Below are positions 35,590 to 47,635 of a stretch of DNA of 64,000 nucleotides, piece by piece. A program made the position numbers and the translations under genes. Position 1 is the first letter of the stretch; the number at the start of each line of letters is the position of its first letter. The DNA comes from Gigaspora rosea (lineage: Eukaryota; Glomeromycota; Glomeromycetes; Diversisporales; Gigasporaceae). The stretch spans positions 146,063 to 210,062 of the forward strand of contig QKWP01000142.1 in assembly GCA_003550325.1 (NCBI GenBank), in the 5' to 3' direction. The notes under the pieces are model-generated. The model searched no databases and was not told the DNA's origin. It was given only the letters and a program-made list of their open reading frames with translations.

Positions 35590-35990
35590 GAGTATATTAG
35601 TGCGACCTGTTGCACTACTTTACAGATAAGGTAAACCACTTCGTTGGCCCCGTCAAAAGCAAAAAAATTTTCTTTAAATCTCTTCTATCTAGCAACAATA
35701 ATGGTGATATTACAATCCATATTTGACTATTAAAGAAAAAAAGATTAAATGAAAATAAAAAGAAAACTAAAAAAGGAATAGCTATGCAACCTAAACAAAA
35801 AAACCAAATACTAACACTAACAAAAATCACTAGATGAAAAAGACAAAGAAAATTCTTTGCTTAAGACAAAAGCTAACAGAAATAAATGATAATAAATAAA
35901 GTAAAAATTATATAATACTGTGCAGAAAAACAGCCCACCTAAGTATTATATGTACATATAAAGAAAATAAAAAAAAGAAACTATATCTAC
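35590..35990 (+). repeat. Dispersed A-rich repeat, copy 2
   Basis: Starts near GTGCGACCTGTTGCAC, continues CCCCGTCAAAAGCAAAAAAA...TCTTCTATCTAGCAACAAT, then a long A-rich part ending near CTAAGTATTATATGTA. Matches 60700-61130 in order (GTGCGACCTGCTGTGAC, CTTGTCAAAACTGCC, CTTCTTATCTAGCTTCG, CAAGTATTATATATTC). Confidence 0.55.
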
Positions 35991-36017
35991 AAGAATATTC
36001 TAGAAAGAAATTTCATT

Positions 36018-36365
36018 TTGGTATTTCCTCCAACTTATTACATGTGTTTTTCATTGTTTATTACAAGATCCCAAACACACATTGTGACTTGTTTCCATTT
36101 TGGTAGACACTATCCCAATTTAAAAATTGTAAACAATGCTGAACTTTTGGAGGAGGTAAACTGGATTTCTCACTTTTGGCAAAATTTTGAAAAGTCCAAA
36201 GGGGAGTAAGATGATATTGGTTCCAACTTTAAAGAAGAGTATATTTCAGATAAAAGTCATTTTTTTGTTGTTTCCCACTGTTTTGCTACAGATTACTTTG
36301 TCGATGAAGAGGTTCTTTGCTCTTCACCAAAATTTTTGTACAAGGGCACCATTTCCTACTAGTTA
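36018..36365 (+). pseudogene. Unidentified coding relic
   Basis: One plus frame stays protein-like for about 115 codons (FHFGRHYPNLKIVNNAELLE, WISHFWQNFEKSKGE, then after one TAA: DDIGSNFKEEYISDKSHFFV, FATDYFVDEEVLCSSPKFL). I do not recognise the family. The single internal TAA (36207) sits where a CAA codon would fit. CpG-poor like its surroundings. Confidence 0.4.
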
Positions 36366-37102
36366 TCTTGTAAAAAGTCACTTTTGGCATCCATGCTGAA
36401 TATACAAAGAAGTCCCAGAGTGGTAGTTGACCTTTCTAAAAACTGTTTCCTGTGTTATCCTACTATACATTAAGTATAGCAATGCTCCAACAAAAAACTT
36501 TTTGTTTTTCTTCAGTAGAAAAACTTGGACCAAGTGATTGTCAGAAAGAGTTTGTTTAAAGTGAGAAACTATTAATTTCTTGCATAAAATAATACACCAA
36601 GAATATAGTGCACTATATAAATAAAAATCTCCAATTTCAGTAATTATTTAATATAAGTGGTAATATTAAATAAATTTGAGCCAATCATTTATATAATATT
36701 AGATGATAATTGAGTATAAAAGTGACTATTTGATCAGAAATTATAAGTCTGATTACAAATGAATCGTTTATGAATTTTTGTATGTATATAACCTTGTTAC
36801 TTATAAATTTTAACACATATATAGCTAGTTATGCACCTGATTACTTATAAATTTTTATATGCTTATATGATTTGATCGCTTTGTTACCATTATAATTTTT
36901 AAATAGATATTATATAATAATATTTTAAAAACAAATTGAAAAAAATTAAGACAAATCTGAATTGATAAATTTAATAATTGTAAAATTCAAATGGTTTAAA
37001 ATTAGGCAAAATCTATATAAGCATTTGATTTGTAATAAATGCAGTAAGATTTATAAGAAATGATTATTATTTTAACGAGAAATTATATTCCTAGTGATGA
37101 TT
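36366..37102. other. AT-rich DNA without genes
   Basis: No feature seen beyond AT-rich sequence. Confidence 0.45.
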
Positions 37103-37308
37103 TATATATGTTGTACCTCAGATCGATCCTTGCGTCAGATTGACATCTGGGCTAAATTTGATTAGGGTTAGGGTAAAATTACGGTAAAGTTAGGAGTTAG
37201 TCTAGGCCAATTGTTGCCGATCATTTAATGCTGGTCAATTGATAGTCATCTGAGGTGCGTCAGATTCAATCTGACGCAAGTTTTAATCTGAGGCACAACA
37301 TATATATA
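37103..37308. mobile_element. 206-bp TIR element with telomere-like core
   Basis: Inverted ends ATATGTTGTACCTCAGAT / ATCTGAGGCACAACATAT, with inner pair CTTGCGTCAGATTG / CAATCTGACGCAAG. The core has TTAGGGTTAGGGT at about 37163-37175. Flanking TATATA may be the target. Confidence 0.65.
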
Positions 37309-37339
37309 TATTTATTAATCGTGAAAAATTCAAAACTCT

Positions 37340-37860
37340 ACTCGATCCCGCGAATCCCACGCGGGATCCCACATCACGCGCAGGATTTTTAAAAAATCCC
37401 ATCACAACCCGTGGTTAACCGGTTAACCGGGTTAATGGTTAGAGCTACCCCAGGTAGATTCACCCGAGTAATGCTCGGGTAGATTCACAAAAGCGATACC
37501 GGGTGGATACGTATACCCGGGCAATACCCAAGTAGGAATATCAAAATAATGCCCGGGTAATCAGATATCAATAATGAATTGTAACTAATAGGTGTCACCA
37601 AACACAAGGCTTTATATACCATAACTTAAAATTACTCCGCTGAACAGATTTTATAATATGAATAATATGAATTTTTATACTCGAACAGATGTAGAATTTG
37701 ATTGGTTATAATAATTCTTGTAACCAATCACATGACAGCTTACTCGGGTATAACGAGTAAGATTTTATGCCCGGTATATCTATTGACCGAGTAACTTTTT
37801 TTTTTTACCGAGTACAATCACGAGTTTTATTTTTTACCATAGCCCTGAATAGGATATGTT
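37340..37860. repeat. CCCGGGTA / CCCGAGTA motif cluster
   Basis: GC-rich motifs (ACCCGAGTAATGCTCGGGTA, ATACCCGGGCAATACC, GCCCGGGTAATC, TTACTCGGGTATAACGAGTA) crowd 37430-37560 and 37738-37820 around an AT-rich middle. A GCGGG inverted pair lies at about 37350-37385. This probably marks the ends of a DNA transposon (right end reversed: CAGGGCTATGGTAAAA); the left end is uncertain. Confidence 0.45.
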
Positions 37861-39388
37861 TGATCGCATTACTCTGGAAGTTTATATAAAAAGAATACGC
37901 GAATATCAAATGTAACTCAATTTATTTATGATAAAACTAAAAAAAAAACTGGTCACGTTATACTGACATTGCATCATATCAATATATTGACTAAAATTGT
38001 CCTGTAAGTCGATATGTTTTGTCATATCAATCGATATTTTTGTAAAATCAAATCGATATTTTTCACTGTCCCTGGTTTGCACCCAAACATAAATCAAAAA
38101 CAGTCAAACCACACTAACCGCAACCATACTCCTAAGTTTATTATTTCAGTATTTGGTAGTTCAAAATCACGTGAACTACAGACGTCCGGAGACTTTTCCT
38201 GATCGAAAAGCATTGCATTAATACATTAACCGTTGGCATATTATATTAGACCGGTGATTATTTTATTGAAGCAATTAAATTGTGATTAGTACATGGTCAT
38301 GAAGCGAGTGGTTGACCGAAATTGGTCGAACGACAATAACATCACGCTGAGAGTCGCTGTAGGATGGTGGTTTCCGCGCTCGCCAAAGCAAGTCGGCCGT
38401 GAGTATAGTAACGGTTGAGAAATTGAAAAACACGTACAGGTAGAAGCACGTGCATGTATAGAGATGGAGAATCCTGTGGTCGTCCGTTCTGGGCAGGTCG
38501 AAATTTTTGATCATTCGGGTCTAAACTACTGGACTCGTTTTCTGTTTTCTTGGTTTAAATACTTCCCACACTTACGGTTTTGGTTACCTTTCTTCCTTAT
38601 GTACTGCTGACATATGTTGCTGCGTGCTTGCATATGATTTTCAACCTTCAAACATTTTCCATTGTCGGGTTAGCGTTGCGCGATATTTACTACGTGGCAT
38701 CAATCTTGTGGTTGCTTCGCTTTTCGATCACGTGCCTACCATCACTTTGCATACGTTCTGTATATTATCACATGAAATCTGTTACACTAGTAAAGCTGAT
38801 TTATAACTAATAACTAATCTTATTTGCCTGTTTATTGTCTATTTTCACGTGATATTATTTTTAGTTTAGTGAGTTTGTGTCACAAATAAGTCAGTACAAC
38901 CTAATAAAGGATATTATTAAGTATTTCTAATTTCGTAATAGTGCCAATCAAAGGCTGAAGACGGATTTGAAATTTACCGGTGCGTGCACCAAAACTGGAT
39001 AGTGCTGAAATTGATGAACAAACTTGCGACTTTGGCTCGGAATTTCTTAAAACTTTAGGTTAGTATCTGTATAATATGCTTAGTATGCATGTATGATTCT
39101 TTTAATTTTTTACATGAATACTGCAGTGTTGTGTGGTGCGTAATTAATTGTATGTTACGAATTGGTTAGTCAGAAATGCAATTATATTAATACCAAATTT
39201 TTGGGTCAAATAATAAAGCTCTGATTATGTTTAGGGCTTCCTTGTTCAGAAGTGTTTGTTTGACAATCACGTCTTACAAAAAAAAGATCATCAAAATATT
39301 TAGACACTAGTTCAATATTAATGCGAATCCAAACTACCTTCAGTCCTTAACTAAGTAGCCACACAACTGTAAAATATTAGAGTTTATA
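37861..39388. other. Intergenic DNA upstream of the pseudokinase-Sel1 gene
   Basis: Normal CpG content, several short open frames on both strands without recognisable domains or splice continuity. GTTAGTATCTG-type donor motifs at about 39059 may belong to a 5' untranslated exon of the next gene, but this is not demonstrable. Confidence 0.4.
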
Positions 39389-42300
39389 ATGGCTACAAAG
39401 CTTATAACAACTGAATCCGAATTTGAAGAACGGATCGATGAATCGACTAATATTAATGAAATTACTAAAAATAGTGGAATTTTTCATCATTATGAAACGT
39501 TCGAAGTTTTTGAAGTTATTGGAAATGGGTCGAGAGGAATTATTCAAAAAGCAATGTCTATAACTTATCAAAAAATTGTGGTATTAAAAGAAATATCACA
39601 ATCTCAAAATTATTCTTTAAGAGAACTTATTAATGATGTAAGTAAATTTATCTATTCTCTTTTGGTTAATAAAGAAAACATTCATAAACATAATGGTCTA
39701 TAAATTGTAGGTTCAAAAATATCAAAAAATAGATAGTCATGATAATATTTTAAAATTATTTGGCTTAACAACAATAAAAGGTATATTATCAATTATTGAA
39801 TTTATTTCTAGGCTTTTTTTTTTTAATTGAATAATTATCGTTTTCTTCACTTCAGACAAGTCAGACAAGTACATGCTGATTATCGAATATGCAGATAATG
39901 GAACTCTTCGAAACTATTTAAAAAATAATTTTGATACATTAAATTGGGATGATAAGCTTCGTTTGGCAAAACAACTAACAAGTGCTGTGATGCACTTGCA
40001 TTCAAATAACATAATTCACGGAAGCATTGTATGTATTATTAAAATTTCTTTTATTTAAACAAAAACATTATAAAATTTATTTAATAATTAATAATCTTTT
40101 AAACTTGTTTAGCATTCTGAAAATATTTTTATTTGCCGTAGTGATATTAAATTAAGTGCATTTCGAACCCCTGAACATGCAATAAAGTCCAATTCACTTG
40201 CATCATTACTTAGCTCAATCCAATATTCAGATCCAGAATACTTACAAAATATTAAAACTTATAAACTTACAAAACGTTCAGACATTTATAGTCTTGGTGT
40301 TTTATTTTGGGAACTTTCTAGTGGCATGATTCCATTTGAATTCGAATCTCTATCAGATTTCAATCTTTTAAATTCTATCATACAAGGAAAACGCGAAACA
40401 GTAATTAATGGTACACCACGTGAATTTGCTAAAATATATACGGGTAATTATAATATTTGAATAATTGAGTTTGATATGTTTTGAACTAAATCAATTTTAT
40501 TTATTTATTTATTTTTTGTAAATAATTTTTAGATTGTTGGCAGTTTAAATCAAAAAATCGTCCAACTATAAATCAAATTTATCAAAGTCTTCAAAATATT
40601 AAATTATCTGATACTATTCAAAATGCAATCACATCAACAGTTTTATCTATTAAAAATTCGCAAAATGAAAAGAAAATTAAATTAAAAATTGATAGCAAAG
40701 GTATACAGGATTTAATACAAACTTATCAAGAGGAGTATGATAATAAAGCTAAAGAATTAGAGATACTTGGTACATTTTTAAAGACATTAAAACAACCAGA
40801 TAACGTATTGAATCCTTTTTCAACTTCGATAATAATGAATCAATCAAAATTAATATTTGATAAGATTCAAAATACTATAGGAGAATTAACAGCATCTAGT
40901 ATTTCCGAAAAACTTAGTGAAAATTCTGCAAATATACCATCCTTATCAAGTAATTTAGAAAAAAATTTCAATAATTTTAATGAATCTCCTTCTGATAAAT
41001 TATCATCTTTTAAATTTATCTTGGATTTGTTTCAATATTTTTTTAAATATTTTGATACATATGAACAACATAACGCAATAGGACCTATGTTAATTAATTA
41101 TTTTCAAAATAATAATAAGAATCCAACAACTATTCTTAATCATTTAATTAATCATAAACATCATTTATATTTTACTGGTATTATTGGATTTTGTTTTCTA
41201 TATGGAATTGGAACTACAATTAATCATAAAAAAGCGATTGAAATGTATACAAGAGCAACAGAACTTAAGGATACTTTTGGTAATGTACAAACCAATTCCA
41301 AAGGAGTTGTAATTTTAGTTAAAGATCTTATTAAAAATAATTGGATTATTTGTAAGATTTCTTTAGCTATAATTTATTTGAATGGTATCGAAATAGAAAA
41401 AGATTATGATAAAGCTTTTCAATTATTTTCTGAAGTTGCTGAAAAAAATTATGGTATTGGACAATATTACGTTGGTAAATGTTATAATAATGGTTATGGA
41501 ATTACAAAAGATTTTTCAAAAGCTTTTGAATGGTATTTAAAATCTTCAGAAAATGGTAACTCTATTGGACAATATAATCTTGGAAGATGTTTTCAAAATG
41601 GTTATGGAACTGATAAGGACGAAAATAAAGCATTTAAATGGTATTTAAAATCTGCTGAAAATGGAAATAATAATGCTCAATATAGTCTTGGGCATTGTTA
41701 TGATAATGGTATTGGAATTGTTAAGAGTGAAAAAAAAGCATTTGAATGGTATTTGAAATCTGCTGAAAATGGCAATTCTGATGGACAATATAGTGTTGCT
41801 TGGTGTTTTCAAAATGGTTTTGGAACTTTTAAAGATAAAAAGAAAGCGTTTGAATGGTACTTAAAATCTGCTGAAAATGGTAATGCTGGTGGACAAAATA
41901 ATCTTGGATGGTGTTATCGTAATGGTACTGGTGTTGCCAAAAATGAAAAAAAGGCGTTTGAATGGTATTTGAAATCTGCTGAAGGTCAAAATCCTGGAGG
42001 ACAGTGTAATCTTGGTTGGTGTTATCAAAATGGGTTTGGAACTGTTAAAGATGAAATACTTGCTTTTGAATGGTATTCAAAATCTGCAGAAAATGAAAAT
42101 GCTTTTGCACAATTTAAACTCGGTTGGTGTTATCAAAATGGTTTTGGAACTAACAAAGATGAAAAAGAAGCATTCGAATGGTACAAAAAGTCAGCTGAAA
42201 ATGGAAATCAAAATGCACAATATAATGTTGGACTATGTTATCAAAATGGCCTTGGAACTAATAAAGATGAAAAAAAAGCATTTGAATGGTGCTTAAAATC

Positions 42301-45300
42301 TGCAAAAAATGGGTCTATGGATGCACAATGTAATCTCGGGTGGTGTTATCGAAATGGATTTGGAATTGAACAAGATAAGACGCAAGCATTTGATTGGTAT
42401 TTAAAATCTGCTGAAGGTGGAAATTCTAACGGACAATGGAATGTTGGGTTATGTTATCAAACTGGATTTGGAACACCTAAAGACGATGTAAAAGCATTTG
42501 AATGGTATAAAAAATCCGCAGAAAATAAAAATAGCATCGGACAAGGTAAACTTGGAATGTGTTATCAAGGTGGTATTGGAACAGCTAAAGATGAAAAGAA
42601 AGCGTTCGAATGGTGTTTAAAATCTGCTGAAGGTGGAAATCCTTACGGTCAATATATACTTGGTTGGTGTTATCAAAATGGTTTTGGAACTACTAAAAAT
42701 CAAAAAAAAGCTTTTAATTGGTATACAAAGTCTGCTGAAAATGGATATATCACTGCTAAATATAATTTAGGATGGTGTTATCAAAACGGTTTTGGCATTG
42801 CTAAGGATGATAAGAAAGCATTTGAATGGTATTTAAAATCCGCGACAGAAGGCAGTTCTAATGGTCAAAATAATCTTGGATGGTGCTATCAAAATAGTTT
42901 TGGAACTAATAAGGATGAAAAAAAAGCATTCGAATGGTATTTAAAATCGGCGGATGAAAGTCCAGAAGGACAGTATAATGTTGGAAGATGCTATGAAAAT
43001 GGGTCGGGAACTTCTAAAGATGAAAAAAAAGCGTTTGAATGGTATTTAAAGTCTGCGGAAAATGGTAGTGCAAGCGGACAAAATAAACTTGGATGGTGCT
43101 ATCAACATGGTTTTGGGACTGATAAAAGCGAAAAAGATGCATTTTTGTGGTATTTGAAACCTTTTGAAAATGGAAGCATAGTTTCTTTACATAACCTCGG
43201 ATGGTGTTATCAAACTGGATTTGGAACTGCAGAAGATAAAATAAAAGCGTTTGAATGTTACTTAAAATCAGCTGAAGGAAAAAATTCTAACGGACAATAC
43301 AATCTCGCGTGTTGTTATCAAAATGGTTTCGGAACTGCCAAAAATGATAAAAAAGCATTTGAATGGTACTTAAAATCTGCTGAAAGCGGATATTCTAGAG
43401 GACAGTATAGTGTTGGTATGTGTTGTCAAAATGGGATTGGTACAGTTAAGGATGAAAAAAAAGCATTTATATGGTACTTAAAATCTGCTGAAGGTGGAAA
43501 TCCTGCTGGTCAACATAAGGTTGGTTTGTGTTATAGAGATGGGGTTGGAACCATTAAGGATGAAAATAAAGCCTTTAATTGGTTCTTAAAATCTGCAGAA
43601 GGTGGAAATTCTAGCGGACAATATAATGTTGCACTATGCTATGATAATGGTATTGGAACTATGAAAGATGAAAGACAAGCATTTGAGTGGTGCGTAAAAT
43701 CTGCCGAAAGTGGAAATTCTGATGGACAAAAAAATCTTGGATGGTATTATCAAAATGGTCCTGAAACTTTAAGAGATGAAAAGAAAGCATTTGAATGGTA
43801 TTTAAAATCAGCAGAAGATAAAAATCCTAGTGCGCAATATAATCTTGGATTATGTTATGATAATGGTATTGGGACTGATAAAGATGAAAAGAAAGCGTTT
43901 GAATGGTATTTAAAGTCCGCAGAAGGTGGAAATTCTCAAGGTCAATATAGGCTCGGTCTATGCTATGATAATGGCTTTGGAACTATTAAAGATATAAGGA
44001 AAGCATTTGAATGGTATTTAAAATCCGCTGAAAATGGGGATTCCAACGGTCAATGTAGTCTTGGACAATGTTATCAAAATGGTTTAGGAACTTCTAAAGA
44101 TGAAAAGAGAGCGTTTGAATTGTATTTAAAGTCTGCAAGAAGTGAAAATTCTCAAGGACAAAATAAACTTGGCTGGTGTTATCAAAACGGTTTTGGAATA
44201 ACTAGAGATAAAAAGGAAGCATTTGAATGGTATTTAAAATCAGCTGAAGGTGGAAACTCTATTGGACAATATAATTTGGGTTGGTGTTATCAAAATGGAT
44301 TAGGAGTTCCTAAAGATGAAGAAAAAGCATTTGAATGGTATCTTAAATCCGTTGAAGGTGGAAATTCTAATGGACAAAACAGTCTTGGTTGGTGTTATCA
44401 GCATGGTTTCGGTACTGTTAAAAACGAAAGACAAGCATTTGTATTTTATTCGAAATCTGCAGAAAATGGGAACTCTGATGGACAAAACAATCTTGGATGG
44501 TGTTATCAAAATGCTTTTGGAACTATTCAAGATGAAGAAAAAGCATTTGAATGGTATTTAAAATCTGCCGAATCAGGAAACTCAGATGGGCAAAACAACC
44601 TTGGATGGTGTTATCAAAATGGTTTCGGAACTACTAAAGACGAAAAAAAAGCATTTGATTGGTACTTAAAATCTGCTGAAGGAGGAAATTCAAGTGGACA
44701 GTACAGCCTTGGATTATGTTATGATAATGGTTTTGGATGTGTTAAAGATGAAATGAAAGCATCTGAATGGTATTTGAAATCAGCAGAAAATGGAAATATT
44801 AACGCTCAATATAGTGTTGGTTTATGTTATGATAATGCTGACGATGAAAAAAAAGCATTTGAATGGTATTTGAAATCAGCAGAAGGGGGAAATTCTGGTG
44901 GACAATGCAATCTTGGATGGTGTTATCAGAATGGATCTGGAACGGCTAAAGATGAAAAGAAAGCATTTGAATGGTATTTGAAATCAGCGATAGGAGGGAA
45001 TTCTCGTGGACAATATAACCTTGGATGGTGTTATCAAAATGGTTTTGGAACCATTAAAAATAAAAAGGAAGCTTTTAATTGGTATTTAAAATCTGCAGAA
45101 GGAGGAAATTCCAATGGACAAAATAAACTTGGATGGTTTTATCAAAACGGAATTGGGACCGCTAAAAATGAAACTAATGCAATTGACTGGTATTTGAAAT
45201 CTGCACTAGGTGGCAATTCTGGAGGACAATATAATCTCGGATGGTGTTATCAAAATGGATTTGGAACTATTAAAGATGAAGAACAAGCATTTAAATGGTA

Positions 45301-45583
45301 CTTAAAATCTGCAGAAGGGGGGAATTCAAATGGGCAAAATAAGCTTGGATGGTGTTATCGCAATGGATATGGAACTGATAAAGATGAAAATAAAGCATTT
45401 GAATGGTATTTAAAATCAGCTGAAGGAGAGAACCCTAATGCACAATATGCTGTAGCTTTATGCTATCAAAAGGGTAATGGTGTATTATTAGATACACAAA
45501 AAGCTGTTGAATGGTTTCAAAAAGCAAATCATAATGGTAACCAAAAGGCATACAGGGAATTAAAAAAACTTAATCATTTTTAA
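39389..45583 (+). CDS. Giant pseudokinase with 40 Sel1 repeats
   Basis: Five exons inferred from phase-consistent GT-AG introns: 39389-39637, 39711-39780, 39856-40028, 40113-40443, 40533-45583; 1957 residues. Residues about 40-290 have a protein-kinase fold: GNGSRG loop (45-50), VVLKE lysine (67), HSNNIIHGSIHSENIF at the catalytic loop, SAF in place of DFG (179-181), SDIYSLGVLFWELSSG and WQFKSKNRPT. HRD aspartate and DFG aspartate are lost, so it is likely a pseudokinase that may bind rather than phosphorylate. Residues 290-490 form a linker. From about 495 to 1945 there are 40 Sel1 units (typical GQYNLGWCYQNGFGTxKDEK, then KAFEWYLKSAEGGNS), in-frame throughout. Unit 34 lacks four residues and unit 16 one. 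Exon 3 has two in-frame acceptors nine bases apart (ending 39855 or 39864). The probable role is a scaffold in signalling. Confidence 0.9.
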
Positions 45584-45610
45584 CAAATAGTAATAATGAT
45601 CGAACCATAA

Positions 45611-45692
45611 ATCCTTATCTTTTATCTGGAAGATCAAAATTTATTAATCGTATCCTTATCTTTTATCTGGAAGATCAAAATTTATTAATTGT
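45611..45692. repeat. Two 41-bp tandem repeats in the 3' flank
   Basis: ATCCTTATCTTTTATCTGGA...TTATTAATCGT is directly repeated with two differences, just after the stop codon of the Sel1 gene. Confidence 0.85.
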
Positions 45693-46285
45693 TCGAGTTC
45701 TTAGTCATCAAGAGATAATAATTATGATTATCATTATTATTATTATTATTTAGATACTATCTCGAATCTCAATTATCATTAGTTGATTCTGAATAATTTT
45801 AATGAGTTTATAAAGTCAGATCAAGTATTATTTTTCAACAAAAAAAAAAAAAAGTGATTGTATCCTAGCAGAATATCGATTTTTTTTTCTAGTATTAAAT
45901 ATTTTTATCGAAATCCTAAATTTATATGATAAAAAATCATTTCCAAATTCTCATTTATTTAGTTAAATATTTTTACATAAATTATTATAAACAATAATCT
46001 AATTATTATTTACTGTTTGAATACTAATTTATTAATAAATTATATATTTATAAAATAGAAAAAACTAGTAAAATTAAACTTCTAATGTATTGTGTTAAGA
46101 TAAAGATCTGGGCGCTTTAAAGTAAATACGGGAAGCTGACCTAAAAATAAACATCGGTTTTACTAAATTTAAATAAATTTTGGTACGTACTATACGTACG
46201 TACGTACGAGTAGGGTTGGCATTACAAAAATTACATTTTTACTTACATGAAAGTAACCTACGAATCTGTTTACATTAAATAGTGC
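45693..46285. other. AT-rich 3' flank
   Basis: Contains (ATT)n at about 45730-45750 and a CGTACGTACGTACG run at about 46190-46205. No gene. Confidence 0.5.
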
Positions 46286-46460
46286 ATTGTCACTAGAGAA
46301 GGGCACGCGCGGGATTTTTAATATGATCCCAAAATAAAATTATCCGGCCGGCATTACCATATTATCTGGCCTGCATTAACATATCTAGGTCAATTCCTAT
46401 TGGCATTTGATATGCATATGGAATTTATTTGCCTGTATATCGTTTTACATATGTTTATTA

Positions 46461-46884
46461 CATATCGGCAGATTTTTGGAATTTACTATTAAAAATTCCA
46501 AAAATATTTAACAATGAATATCTTTTGTTCTACTGGTCCGTTTTCGATGAAACAATTACCAAAATGTTCGTCTCAATGAGACGATTATATTGGACCCAAA
46601 ATCGTTAAAATCCAATCACAGAACCCTGAGATCTATAGAGATATGTGTCACTTAGGGTGTTGTCGGATTGGTTAAACCAATCCAAAAACACCCGAAGTGA
46701 AACAAATCATTAATGATATCGGGATTCTGAGATTGGATTTTGACGATTTTGAGTCCATTAGAATCGTCGCATCGAGACGAACATTTTGGTGATTGTTTCA
46801 TCGAAAACAGACCAGTGGATCAAAAGTTGTTCCTGTTAAATATTTTTGAATTTTTAATAGTAAATCCCAAAAATCCGCCGACAT
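46461..46884. repeat. Fold-back element, copy 1
   Basis: Two arms of about 205 bp: CATATCGGCAGATTTTTGG at the left and CCAAAAATCCGCCGACATG at the right, turning near 46672. It matches the element at 50102-50527. Confidence 0.8.
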
Positions 46885-46914
46885 GATGCATAATACATTC
46901 TATAAAATAAGTAA

Positions 46915-47008
46915 TAGATATTACACGGGCTGTTGTGAATATCATGAGTTAGCACGGCGAAGCCGTGGTAACACATGATGTTCACGGCGCACGTGTAATA
47001 TCTGATAT
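46915..47008. repeat. Hairpin within the hAT-like element
   Basis: TAGATATTACACG pairs with CGTGTAATATCTG; inside, ATCATGAGTTAGCACGGC is inverted as GCCGTGGTAACACATGAT around a GAA loop. Confidence 0.75.
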
Positions 47009-47328
47009 ATTTCACGGTTTCTATGCCCGTAACGTTTCTGATTAAAATTTTTAATGATGATGTCATACCGTGTAAAAATTTTTGATATCTTCACGGTATT
47101 ACATCATCATAAAAATATCATCAGAAATGTTCACGGGAGAACATTAGGGACCGTGGAATATATAAATATAATATCCATTAAAATATTCTTTTTTACAATA
47201 AATACGGTATAAAATTAAAAATATAAAAAAATTAAAAATAAAAAAAATTCTGCTTGGTATTTTTTTTATTAGACAATCCCGCGCGGGAGTTTTGAAAAAA
47301 CCGCGATTTGCCCATCTCTAATTGTCAT

Positions 47329-47635
47329 ATGATAATTGCGCTGCATTACAAAATATTTGCCAGCATTCATTATATTTGGAATATAATCAGATTTATAAAA
47401 GTTTTGACCAAAATTTTTCATACGATCCAATTTACATATAATTTTAAATTTAACAAATTTACGTAAAATTACGGCAATTTGTCAACCATACGTACGAACT
47501 ACATTTTTCTGTTAATACTATATTAAAAGTATACGTCATAGAAAACTTATCAGATTGGTTAATTATTTAATTTTACATTATTAAGGTTTTTTTTCGTTAA
47601 AAAAAAAATAAATAAATAATATTGAGAGAGAAGAT
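47329..47635. other. AT-rich DNA
   Basis: No feature recognised. Confidence 0.5.

Larger units (their letters stand above)
46294..47320. mobile_element. hAT-like element (1.03 kb) carrying nested palindromes
   Basis: Ends TAGAGAAGGGCACGCGCGGG and (reverse complement) TAGAGATGGGCAAATCGCGG. Flanks ATTGTCAC (46286-46293) and ATTGTCAT (47321-47328) match at 7 of 8, as an 8-bp TSD. The interior contains a 424-bp fold-back (46461-46884), a hairpin (46915-47008) and further TTCACGG inverted motifs to about 47160. No transposase. The CAGAGATGGGCA-type terminus is common in hAT elements. Confidence 0.78.

Noticed and set aside
38275-38810. Short frames of 60-79 codons on both strands
   Set aside because: No domain, no splice continuity, and overlapping frames compete; chance frames in slightly GC-richer DNA.
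42012-44561. Extra frames overlapping the giant Sel1 exon on both strands
   Set aside because: They follow the 108-bp repeat periodicity and compete with an intact 1591-codon frame.
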